A stretch of DNA of 64,000 nucleotides. It comes from Zymoseptoria tritici IPO323. Its lineage: Eukaryota > Ascomycota > Dothideomycetes > Mycosphaerellales > Mycosphaerellaceae. A program made the position numbers and the translations under genes. Position 1 is the first letter of the stretch. The number at the start of each line of letters is the position of its first letter. A model generated the notes under the pieces. It had not been told where the DNA came from and ran no database searches. It saw only the letters and a program-made list of their open reading frames with translations. Shown here in pieces: positions 11,100 through 20,918 of this stretch. The stretch is taken from positions 496,001-560,000 of the forward strand of contig NC_018210.1 in assembly GCF_000219625.1 (NCBI RefSeq), given 5' to 3'.

Positions 11100-12295
11100 A
11101 TGGCAACCATCACTCCAAACATCACCACCGAAGGCTCCCTCGAGAGAGACTTCAGCGCCGTCACTGTCGGAATCGATATTCTACAGCAAATCGTCCGCGC
11201 AGCCAACCTCAACCCCAACGACAAAATCCTTATTGTCGGCTCCAACAACGGCCCTTTGGGCATCTTCGTCAGAGACGCTCTCCGACGCATGGGTGGATCC
11301 GATCGCGAATGGCAGGTCTCTCACAGGCTCATAACACCGGCCCATGTGGATGATACGACGTAAGTCTAGGTACCCTGATCCTCTGCTCATTAGTCGTCTA
11401 CTAACCGGGAAATCGCAGCGGTGCCTGGGTCAGAGATGCGAAGGAGATTTGTCTTAGGGTCGAGGTCGCCGAAGCGAACGAGAACCGACTCCCCCCGCCA
11501 CGTGCTACCGAAGGCTTCGATGCAGTGTTCTTCACCTCCAACGATCCTGGCGTCCCAGCCGATTGCGACAAGCTCATCCAGATGTTCGGCGCTGTTACCA
11601 AGGTCGGCGGCGACGAAATAGTGCAAACTCAGGCCGTGGAACGCAGGTTTGGAAGCGTCAGTGGACGCAAGGTCAAACAAGAAGTATTGCTCAAAGAGCA
11701 AGCTGGTGATGGAACCGGGAAGCTGTCGTTATCTGACACACACCAAGACCCGGTAATGTCTGTTGAAGATGGCGACAATCGTGATCACAGTACAGCTGGG
11801 GCACCTTCTGACATCCCCTTGTATGTGGGTGGGGAAACAGTCAGTACTGGACAGTTGCTTCGAGAAATCGCAACAGGAGACACACAGCAGCACGGAGATT
11901 CGCCGCCTCCTCTCGTCGAAGCCGGACATACTCCACACAAGCTCGATAGTTCTCGGGAGCAAGGACCGGCTTCTAGCGGAGAAGAGAGCTCGAGCGCAAT
12001 TTCCACTTTAGCATTGCGGAATCAAGATATACGGGAAAGCAGCGGTGCTTTCGCATCTGCAGGTGCCAAGAAACGAAAAGCCGAAGCACTAGATGCAGAC
12101 CGGCAGCCTACCCCGAGCTCGAATCCTTCCAGAGAGGCCATTGCAATTGCTGCGAAAGAAGACGCGGAGATTGATACTCATCCGGCCGACGAAAGGAACG
12201 AGGTCAAAGTAATTTCGAAGTTCGAAGAATGGCAGATGGCGGTCGAGGCGGAAACGAAGGAGAAAGTGGCTAAGCGATTGAAAGGGATAAAGTAG
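11100..12295 (+). CDS. Unrecognised fungal protein, two exons
   Basis: Exons 11100-11359 and 11419-12295 are joined by a 59-nt intron (GTAAGT...GCAG) that closes the frame, giving 378 residues. The N-terminal half looks like an alpha/beta domain: a strand DKILIVGSNNGPLGIFVRD, a helix, then EGFDAVFFTSNDPGVPADCDKLIQMF, a spacing that recalls nucleotide- or SAM-binding Rossmann folds. I cannot assign a family. The C-terminal half is hydrophilic and probably disordered, with a basic KKRKAEA stretch near residue 302 that could be a nuclear localisation signal. It ends in a short charged helix (EEWQMAVEAETKEKVAKRLK). No function is proposed. It lies at the left border of the repeat island. Confidence 0.65.
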
Positions 12296-12740
12296 AAGCG
12301 TATCCCGACGTTAGCTGCCTTCTGAGCATGCGAGACTGATACTTGTGCCGAATTTCAGCGTCATAACCAGAAAAGCACCGGGCGGGCAGCTATGCGATTT
12401 GATCTTTGTGTCTGTATGCAGGCGAATTGCGGACAACGATGCAATACAGAAAGCACCACCGCACCTCTTCCATTCATCCAACCTGCCTTATCGTCAACAT
12501 GTCTTCCCCAATCCTTACCGGCTCGGTTCCCCTCCGAGTCAACAACTAAGAAATTACTACGAGCACAGCTTTTCCCCTCACCCGGCGCAAAACCAAACCC
12601 TCCACAATCCGCTCCATTCCCCCTTCAACATCCTCCGCCATACCATCCTCTTCTCCCCGCTCGTCTCCCTTCACCGCACCACCGCCGATGCCGTCTCCCC
12701 CGCCAAAGACACGTCCTACGGTCTGAGTCTGAAAACAAAC
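12296..12740. other. Intergenic, left border of repeat island
   Basis: No gene seen. The second half is strongly CT-rich on the plus strand. Open frames of 128-141 codons exist on the plus strand, but their composition is simply that of the CT bias. Confidence 0.4.
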
Positions 12741-13070
12741 CTCCTCACCCCTCTATGCTTGCGAGGGTAATGCCCTAATTGTGTTGAGGAACGCCTCCAA
12801 AACAATTTCCTTAGCCGCCCTCGCGTAATCCACCGAGTCTGTGTTGTGGGTAGCGTGTCTCGTAATCTCGGCTTTAATCTCGGCTTCCTGTTCTTTGCGC
12901 GCCAACTCCTTCCGTTTTGCCGACTATGCTTAGGATGCCTAATCCTCCTTATCCCTGACGGCCCTCTATGCTAGTAGTTCCCGCTTTAACGCCTCGCGTT
13001 CTAGCTGGAGCTCTTTATCGCTGCGGGGTGAATTTGCTATTACGCAGATGCCGAGAGCCTCGTGCTATGT
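12741..13070 (-). pseudogene. RIP-damaged coding remnant, coiled-coil like
   Basis: One minus-strand frame across this stretch stays protein-like despite several TAG/TAA codons. It reads DKELQLEREALKRELLA, stop, RAVRDKED, three closely spaced stops, then SAKRKELARKEQEAEIKAEI and HNTDSVDYARAAKEIVLEAFLNTI, ending in a TAG. The heptad-like, charged sequence suggests a coiled coil. Internal stops fall where C-to-T or G-to-A change of Gln (CAA/CAG) or Trp (TGG) codons would make them, the signature of RIP. The source gene is unknown; a transposon-encoded protein is likely given the adjoining repeats. Confidence 0.45.
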
Positions 13071-13415
13071 CGACGTTAGATTTGATGGAGCACACAACTG
13101 TAATTAAGGCCTATTAACGAACCGTAATGTAAGTCTTTTCTTTGTTGCAGTTTTGGTAATTGCTTGCGAATAAGCGGTTGGGCGTGCGTCTTATTGGGCT
13201 TTGTTGTCGAAAACCGAGAGAAAACACCGAGAATGACAGCGCGGCACCTGGGAGCATCGTTAGCGTCACATGCGCGGAAGACAATGGAATTTTAAGGTTG
13301 TCCCGCATGCCACTTTACGTTTTGCTCATTACTTCAAGATTTAGCGCACAGCCGACACTTATCCGATTTCCTACTGCGCCGAACGACGATTTCAGTGCGA
13401 TTATTCGTTAACGCT

Positions 13416-13574
13416 ATGTCTTACGAGCAGCATAAGGAGATGGACGACACAGGCATTCTAGGAGCGCTACGTATCGGCCCATCCAGCGGGTTATACGAAG
13501 AGTTGGCGGCAGTATTAGCGAGTGAGGAAGGCGACCGCATCGCTAGAATAACAGCCACCTCTAGGAAAACCTAA
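13416..13574 (+). CDS. Small open frame of 52 codons next to satellite (hypothetical)
   Basis: An ATG at 13416 opens a 52-codon frame (MSYEQHKEMDDTGILGALRI, then GPSSGLYEELAAVLASEEG) that stops exactly where the AT-rich satellite starts. The composition is protein-like and the frame has no RIP stops. It is probably the 5' remnant of a longer repeat-borne gene cut by the satellite. I recognise no family, and it may not be expressed. Confidence 0.25.
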   Translation: MSYEQHKEMDDTGILGALRIGPSSGLYEELAAVLASEEGDRIARITATSRKT

Positions 13575-14096
13575 GTATTACTCTTTAAAACGAATATAGA
13601 AACTAAAGATATAACTAAGTAATATAGCTACTATTAGAAGTGTTAGAAGCTACTACTAAGAGTAATATAAGTATATATAGCTATATTAGCTCTAGGCCTT
13701 TAATATAAGCAAAGTATTACTCTTTAGAGAGGATATATAATCTAATTATTTAAATTAATAAGATAGCGTATACTAGAGATCTACTGCTAAGAGTAATATA
13801 GGTATATATAGCTATAATAGCTCTATAATATTTAAAAAAACTAAGTATTACTCCTATAGTAATACGTAGCTTCTAATTATAGATATCGCTAAGATAGCTA
13901 CTATAAAAAGTCTACTACTAAGAGTAATATAAGTATTTATAGCTATATAGACTCTAGATCTTTAACGAAAGGTAAGTATTACTCTTTAGAGGGAACGTAA
14001 AATCTAAATTTTTAAATTAATAGTATAGCGACTACTATAAGTCTACTACGAAAAGTAATAGAAGGAGTTATAGCTATATTAACTATAGATCTTTAA
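13565..14096. repeat. AT-rich satellite, left block (~4 units of 130-140 bp)
   Basis: A motif close to 'aagtattactctt' recurs at about 13571, 13708, 13842 and 13975. Each copy is followed by similar text: 'gtctactac.aagagtaata', 'tatagctatatta' and 'ctctaggcctttaa'. The unit is therefore about 130-140 bp. The block is almost free of CpG and rich in TpA, as expected after heavy RIP. The same array continues to the right of the LINE at 19661, so the LINE was inserted into it. Confidence 0.8.
14084..14096. repeat. Target-site duplication, left copy
   Basis: The 13-mer tatagatctttaa at 14084-14096 is repeated exactly at 19661-19673, immediately flanking the LINE. Removing the element and one copy restores a continuous satellite unit. 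Confidence 0.8.
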
Positions 14097-15045
14097 CATC
14101 GACATCCGCACTTCCATTGCACACCCAATATTGACCCGTTTATCACCAAACACGCACCATTCGAAAGCCCTTATCAAGGCCGTTCTAACGAACCCGCATT
14201 TACCCCGCTGCCCTCAAAACCCACGCCGCTACTAGAGTTTAAAGATTCACCTTGTTGCCCCCTTTGGGGTGCAAATTTTGCTAAACTCCGGGATTTGGCC
14301 CCCACCTCCGAAACCTTATTCCGACCTTACCTCCCCTATACTCGGAATATTCCCTATTTAGGGCATTACACAAGGAAGGTTTACAACCTATACTACAACA
14401 CTTTAACACACCACAACACAACCAATACGCCGCCGATTCGGACGCCGTGTAGCCCGTTTAAAAGCCCTCGACGAGAGCTTTTATTCTAGCTATCAAACGC
14501 CTGATTTGGTCGAATTTTGAAAGAGCTAAAGGCTAAACAAGAGCAGTGTTCCCAGGATACACAAATATATATATATACTTAGTTCTCTCTACACTAGAGT
14601 TACCTGTTGTCCTACGCCGCCGAGAGAGGAAGCTAAAGGAGCAGTGTAGTTTAGTAAGGACGAATTTGCACCTCTAGGGATTAGAGTAGTAGTACTAGCT
14701 GTATAGCTAGATACTCTATATAGAGTATAGGCCTACCTTTCCCTAGAGACAAAGGTTATCCCGAACCTACTACAGCTACCCGCAGAACGCCTCTAAAGCC
14801 TGCTATAAAGACGCACGTTGCTATAGGCTAGAGTACTTCCTAGAAGCAGAGGTATATTTATATATCTCTTCTCTCCTCTTTAAAGTATACCTTCTCCTAT
14901 ACTCTTATATAGTAGGGAGAAGAGTGCCCTAGTGTCGTAAGTAGGCTAGGACCCGAACGCAATTAGAAATAGAGACGAACAAGCAGCCCTCTTAGCGTAA
15001 GACTGCTAAGCCTCTTTTTAAACAACAAACAATAACAACAAGACA

Positions 15046-16200
15046 ATGTCTACCGAGACGGAAATAACAGACGCAAGCTTAGCCCCTTAGACTCCAAAAG
15101 CTACGGCTAGAGGGGACGAGGAAGTTACGTTTAAGTCTCTTAAAACCCTGCCGTTGCTAGAGGAACTACTAAAAAGAACCGGCATTCCTTTCCTACCTAG
15201 GAAAAGGCAAAACCCCTTTGAATTTAGTATCTCCCCGACTCGTAGCCCTTCTCTTAGAAAGAAACAAACACTCTCTCGCACGCCTGTAAACGAGAAGATT
15301 CTATAAGCCCGACAGCTACTAGTCGAAGCGGCGGGGGATCTAGGCGGGTTTCTAGAAGAACAAACCCGGGTTCTCGACCTTCTCGAAGTCTTTCGGCACT
15401 TTACCGAGTATACAGACTTTAGGACAACGTCCCAAATCCTCGCAAAGCAAGTCTCGAACCTAGAAACGATAACAAAGAAACTAGTAGCATAGGCGAAGAA
15501 GCCTACTTTCGCAGACGTTGTTAAGGGAGATAGCGGATCCGATACCTTTACCTCCACCTCCTCGACAACAAAGACAACATAATAATAACAATAATAACAA
15601 CAACGTTAGACGACCGTCTCCCGGAGGGCTAGTAAGCCGAAAGAACAAGCAGAACCGATGCCTCTTATCCTTGTACCAAAGGATAAAGAGAAGGAACTCG
15701 ACTAGATCGCAACCCGAGACAAAATTAACGACGCTCTTAAAGGCGAAGACTAAGAGCTAGCTGTCCTTATAATAAAGAAATCGTTTCGGGGCAACATTAT
15801 CCTAAACTTTGCAACAGAGAAAGCCTGCTAACGAACGATCGATAGCCTTACTAAGGTTACCGACATCGTAGGCGAGGCATAGGTAATAGAGGACTCTCTC
15901 TAGTATAAGGTCGTAGTCTACGGCGTCTCGACCGCGAACTTTAACACGCTAATAGGCCTATAGGACATTTAACGAGAAATTAAGACCTTTAATAGAGGTC
16001 TTAAACTCGCAGGCACCCCGATTTGGCTAACAAACGAAGAGAGAAGAAGGACTCTTACTAGGGCGACAGTTCTAGTAGGTTTTGCTACCGAGGAGGAGGC
16101 AAAAAGGGCTATTTAAAACCGTCTATACGTAAGCGCGGACAGCCTAAGAGTCGAGAAGGCGAAGGATCGTATATAACAGAAAGGGAGGCCCCTAGAACGT
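15046..16200 (+). pseudogene. LINE ORF1 (gag-like), degenerate
   Basis: From an ATG at 15046 one frame runs with scattered TAG/TAA codons. Protein-like stretches include EEVTFKSLKTLPLLEELLKR, then LLVEAAGDLGGFLEEQTRVL, a Q/N-rich linker made of AAT/AAC codons (15580-15605), and RATVLVGFATEEEAKRAI. The order of an acidic helical N-terminus, a low-complexity linker and an RNA-binding-like segment is that of fungal LINE ORF1 proteins. It cannot be expressed as read. Confidence 0.55.
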
Positions 16201-19200
16201 TCTACATATTAGAACACTCTCTACGGATTTTCTACGTTAATCTTAACTAATCTATCGAGGCTACAGAGTCTACCTTAGACGTCGCGGTTAAGTAGAAAGC
16301 CGACCTTCTACTAGTCTAGGAACCGTAGACTATAGAAGACCCGATAATAGGCTACAAAGAGACAAGATCTATCGCACACCGGGAGTATAACTAGCTATTT
16401 ACAACGACTACGGATTCCACGATCCGGCTAAGGACAATGCTATATATTAGTACGAGACTTAACGTTAATATCTCTCCTATTTTATTAGACGACAGCGACA
16501 TACTTTCCTTTGTTATTTCAGACAAGAGGGGCAACAAGATCTAGATAGTTAATCTCTATAACGAGAAAGACCTTCGAGATACCGAGAACCTGCAAAACCG
16601 ACGAACAACAGAGAGAAGCCTCTACTCTCTACGTAACACGTTCCTTCTAAACACTCTACTAGTAGGAGACTTTAACCTTAGATACCCGTCCTAGGATCCG
16701 AGGGGAAAGGATACTACTAGTGCCCGCGAATTTATAGAGTAGATAGAAGACTAGGGCTTTACTCTACGTAATACGATAGGTATCGGGACCTTCTATAGGC
16801 CGCACCTAGACGCAGAGTCGGTCCTAGACCTTACGTTTACAAGAGGATCCTTATCTACGAAAGAAATCGACTAGAGAACGATTCCGACAGGCTTAGACTA
16901 TAAGGCTATATCTATAGACCTTATTAGCGCGCAAGATCGAGCCTAATAGAAGAAAGTAGTTCTAGATATAGCTTCCGCGGATTAGGAACTGTTTACAGAT
17001 CTCCTAATAAGCAAGGCGACGTCTATTAACTATACGAACTCCCTCGACGACATCGCAGACTCCTTTACCTTATATATTACCGAATCGATGCGGGGAGCAA
17101 TCCTAGAGAAAGTAGTATACGCCTGCGCAAAACCTTGGTAGAATAGAGAGCTACGCACGCTACGCCGCACAATGTCTAGAACATATAGACAGACCTTTAC
17201 CTGCGGACGTACGCCGACGCTAGACGAGAAAGAGGCGTATACGAAAGCGAGAAACGAGTACTTCTAAGCTATTAAAACAGCTAAGAAGAACTACTAGAAC
17301 GCTTTCCTCGAAAAAGAAGACTCGAAATCTATCTTTAAAGCTATGTCCTATACTAGGAATAGCAGCCGAAGACAGATACCTACGATAAATAACAAAGATT
17401 CTTTCGAGGGGAAATGTAAGGCCTTCTCCGAAGCCTTATTTCCGCGCCCTCCTGCCGAGGAACCTCTACCTAGCCGTTAGGAAGCGTATACAGCCGGGGA
17501 TTAGGGCTGGACTACGCTAACCGAAGAGGAACTCGCTGCCGCCTGTAGTATAAAGATAGTAAAAGGAAAAACGCCGGGCCTAGACGGTATTACGCAAGCT
17601 ATTATTAGTAAAGCGTACGGCGCTATTCCTATTACCTTTCTACGTATATATAGGAGGCTACTCGACGAAGGATACTACCCCCGATGCTGGAAAGTTGCGA
17701 CAGGCGCAGTTCTAGCAAAGCCGGGAAAACCAGACTATTCGGTCCCTAAGGCCTACCGAGTTATCTCTCTCCTAAACTGCCTCGGTAAGATTAGTAAGAG
17801 AATACTCGCAAAACGCCTAGGGATTATCGCAGAGACGAAGCCCCTTCTACACGACTCGTAGTTAGGAGGGCGAAAGAAGAAATTAGCTATCGATACGGTG
17901 CTTCTCTTAACGAACGAAATCGAGGAGAATCGAAGAAAGAAAAAGAAGACTTCGGTTATCTTCCTCGACGTAAGAGGAGCATACAACTACGTTGCAAAGA
18001 ACCGACTGTTAAGAATAATAATCTAGTTAAGGCTTCCGTATAGCCTTATACATTAGGTTTAGTCGTTTATAAGCAATAGACGCCTACGAATAGTATTCGA
18101 CGGACAGATACAGGAATTCTAGGACGTAGAGATCGGCGTTCCGCAAGGCAGCCCGATGTCTCCTATCCTCTTTCTTATCTATACGCGCGACATATTCTTC
18201 TCGCTACAAGGAGTTACTCCTAGTTCCTACGTCGACGACATTAGACTATCTACCTCGTCTACGTCCCTTAAGAAGAACTCTAAGGTACTAGAACGTAAGG
18301 CAAGAAGGCTAATAGACCTAGGAAAGAAGAACTCGATTGCTTTCGACCTAGCAAAGACAGACCTAGTACACTTCTCGAAAGGGAAAGGGTCCGATTGCCC
18401 GGTAATTCTTCTAAATAGCGATATTGTTCGCCCGGCAAAGAAAGCGATAAGGTAGCTTAGGATTTGGCTAGACGCCGGTCTTACCTTTAAGGAGCATATT
18501 GCAATAAGATCGGCACAAGCATAAGCAGCATTCTATCGATTAGAAAGACTAGCAAATACCGAACGCGGTCTATCTTCTATATCGTTAAGAAAGATCTACC
18601 TAGCCTGCGTTACTACAATAGCAGACTACGGGGCCCTAGTTTAGTAGCGGTCGAAAAAGAGCATAAAACCTCTAGTATCTCTACAAAGTAAAGCTTATAG
18701 AAAGATCCTAGGCGTTTTCCGTACCGCCCTAAACGTCCTGTCCGAAGTAGAGTCAAATCTCTTCCCCCCGGATCTACGCCTAGAGAGGCAGTTAATTTTA
18801 TACTCTCTACGCGTAGCAAAGCTACCCGAAAACTACCCCGTAAGACTCGCTATCTAAAGCGCGCCTTTAGATACGCGAGAAGTCCGACACGAGGACTCGA
18901 GAGAGATACTCCCGCAAAAACGATAGAGAATACAGATACAACTACTCTATTATCGACTCCGACAATATAAGCATTTCGTAGAATACGAGAGGGCTAACTA
19001 CGCAAAAGACGATCTCTTTAGCGTCTGGAAAACCCGATACGAAATAGTAAGACAACAGGAGATTAATAAGGTACCTAGGAATACAAATAGCTACCTTAGT
19101 CGATTTCTATAGAGCTCGCTAGGAAAACATAGAATAGGAGGAAGACGCGCTTTAACTAGTGCCTTTTATACTATCCTATTAGGACACGGATACCTAAAGT

Positions 19201-19460
19201 CCTATCTCTATCGCTTTAGACACGTAACGACGCTAGACTGCCCTTACAGACGACGAGAAACAGTAGAACACCTCGTATATAGCTGCCCTATCTACAATGT
19301 ATTTAGGCTACTACCGCTACGACAAGCACAATCTCTACTAGAAATAGTAGAAGATAAGGAACTCCGGAAACACCTTACTACCTTTCTCTCGGACATAAAG
19401 ATTGCTTCTAGGTCCTAGCACCTAGCAAGAGGCGAAGACGAGACCGTCTAGCCTACACTC
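16200..19460 (+). pseudogene. LINE ORF2 (endonuclease/reverse transcriptase), degenerate
   Basis: The reverse transcriptase core is recognisable by the segment GVPQGSPMSPILFLIY at about 18134-18181 and the catalytic box SSYVDDIRLSTSS at about 18220-18258. Near the 3' end (about 19230) the text DCPYRRRETVEHLVYSCP is the cysteine/histidine motif typical of I/Tad-group ORF2 proteins. An apurinic-endonuclease-like region should lie at about 16260-16900, where fragments such as NTLLVGDFNLRYPS (read through stops) fit. Many in-frame TAG codons inactivate it. The 16200 boundary is approximate. Confidence 0.7.
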
Positions 19461-19660
19461 CTTTTACTTTTCCTTATTTGTCTTTCTTTAAAGTCCTTCG
19501 ATACTAGCTAGCTACTATCCTAGGCACGGGTCTTTCCCTAAGGTTAAGAGATACGAGAGAACAACGATTGTACATAGATAGACTGCTGTCGCGAGACAGC
19601 CGTCCTACATAGTTATAGACTCCTACAGGACGTAAATGGAACAAACAAACAAACAAACAA

Positions 19661-19673
19661 TATAGATCTTTAA
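19661..19673. repeat. Target-site duplication, right copy
   Basis: Exact copy of the 13-mer at 14084-14096, directly after the AAAC tail of the LINE. Confidence 0.8.
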
Positions 19674-20370
19674 GAAAAGCTAAGTATTACTTACTAGATA
19701 GGACGTAGAAGCTAAACATTTAAACTAATTTAATAGCTACTAATAGAAGTCTACTACGGAGAGTAATATAAATATATCTAGAGAGATTAGTACTGAGACT
19801 TTTATATAAGCTAAATATTACTCTTAAGTAGGAACGTAAAGTCTTAATAATTAAAGTAATATAATAGCTACTACTATAAGTCTACTCTAGAGAGTAATAA
19901 TAGTAAATATAGGTATATAAGCTCTAGGCCTTTAGAATAAGCTATATATTACTCTTAAGATAAGGTATAGAAGCTAAATATTTAAACTAATATAATAGCT
20001 ATTACTATAAGTCTACTATAGAGAGTAATATAGGTATATATAGCTAAATTAGCTCTAGATAGATAAGAAAAGCTATAAATTACTCTTAAGAAGGGATATA
20101 TAGTCTAAATATTTAATATATAAGACAAGTTATACTAGATCTCTATTACTAGGAGTAATATAAGCAATTATAGCTACGTATACTATAGGGCTTTAATATA
20201 AGTAAAGTATTATTTATTAGAGTAGATATAGAAGCTAAATATCTAAAGTAAAGAGATAGCTACTACTAGAAGTTTACTACGGGTAGTAATAAGAGTATTT
20301 ATAGCTAAATAGTCTCTAGATTTTTAAAATAAGCTAAGTATTACTCTTACGAGGGGACATAAGACCCTAC
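19661..20370. repeat. AT-rich satellite, right block (~5-6 units)
   Basis: A continuation of the array at 13565-14096. The motif recurs at about 19681, 19829, 19948, 20077, 20206 and 20338 in increasingly divergent forms. The spacing is about 120-145 bp. Heavy TpA enrichment indicates RIP. Confidence 0.8.
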
Positions 20371-20918
20371 GTAAGTAACGCTAGTTAATATTTACGTAGA
20401 AGCTAAGGTATTATAGCTTATAATATATACTTTAGTATGTCGTAGTCTAAGACCGCTCGCTAAGGTATAGGCATGTTATAAGCTCTATAAATAATACTTA
20501 AACCGAAATATATATAACATAGTCGATGAAGTTATAAGCATCCTCGCGATAACATCGACGAGTCGGAGTTTCTAATAACATGTGCGTGATAGTAATTGTT
20601 AAAGGGCATACAGGACGTCGAAACCCTATTATATATATAGATAAGTAGTGATGAAGATAAGCATCTTAAGGCAGACATAGCTCTTTGGGATAGCAGCAGA
20701 AGAAGGAGAAGCAATTGACAGCAGCTTCTTTATTAGAATTATCTCTTTGTTTATCAGCCTTGTTGCTGCTTTGAGTTCTCTACCGGATTCTAGTGACGGT
20801 CATAGCATGAAGGTATCGCAGAAGCACTAAAGACAATAATTCAACATAGGCGGCCGCAGCTCTCCCGCTAACCCCCGGTAGACGTACGCCTAGACAAGCT
20901 GTTCAGAAGAACGCCATG
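20371..20918. other. Right border of repeat island, no gene seen
   Basis: AT-rich sequence grading back to normal composition by about 20800. It may contain old retrotransposon debris, but no pair of long terminal repeats or coding remnant could be supported. Confidence 0.4.

Larger units (their letters stand above)
14097..19660 (+). mobile_element. Tad/I-type LINE retrotransposon, RIP-inactivated, 5.56 kb
   Basis: A non-LTR element bounded by a perfect 13-bp target-site duplication and ending in an (AAAC)n tail at about 19640-19660. It holds a degenerate ORF1 and a degenerate ORF2 with endonuclease-like sequence, reverse transcriptase and a C-terminal cysteine/histidine motif. The stops are mostly TAG at places where Trp or Gln is expected (for example KPW-stop-NREL where tandem Trp is usual), pointing to RIP. 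CpG is kept while CpA/TpG is depleted and TpA is enriched, which fits CpA-to-TpA RIP. The first ~430 bp (14097-14530) are visibly less affected. Naming the clade as Tad/I is an inference from domain order. Confidence 0.85.

Noticed and set aside
20474..20580. TGTTAT...ATAACA segment as a solo LTR
   Set aside because: No target duplication flanks it, it is only 107 bp long, and several other ATAACA copies lie in the same AT-rich stretch.
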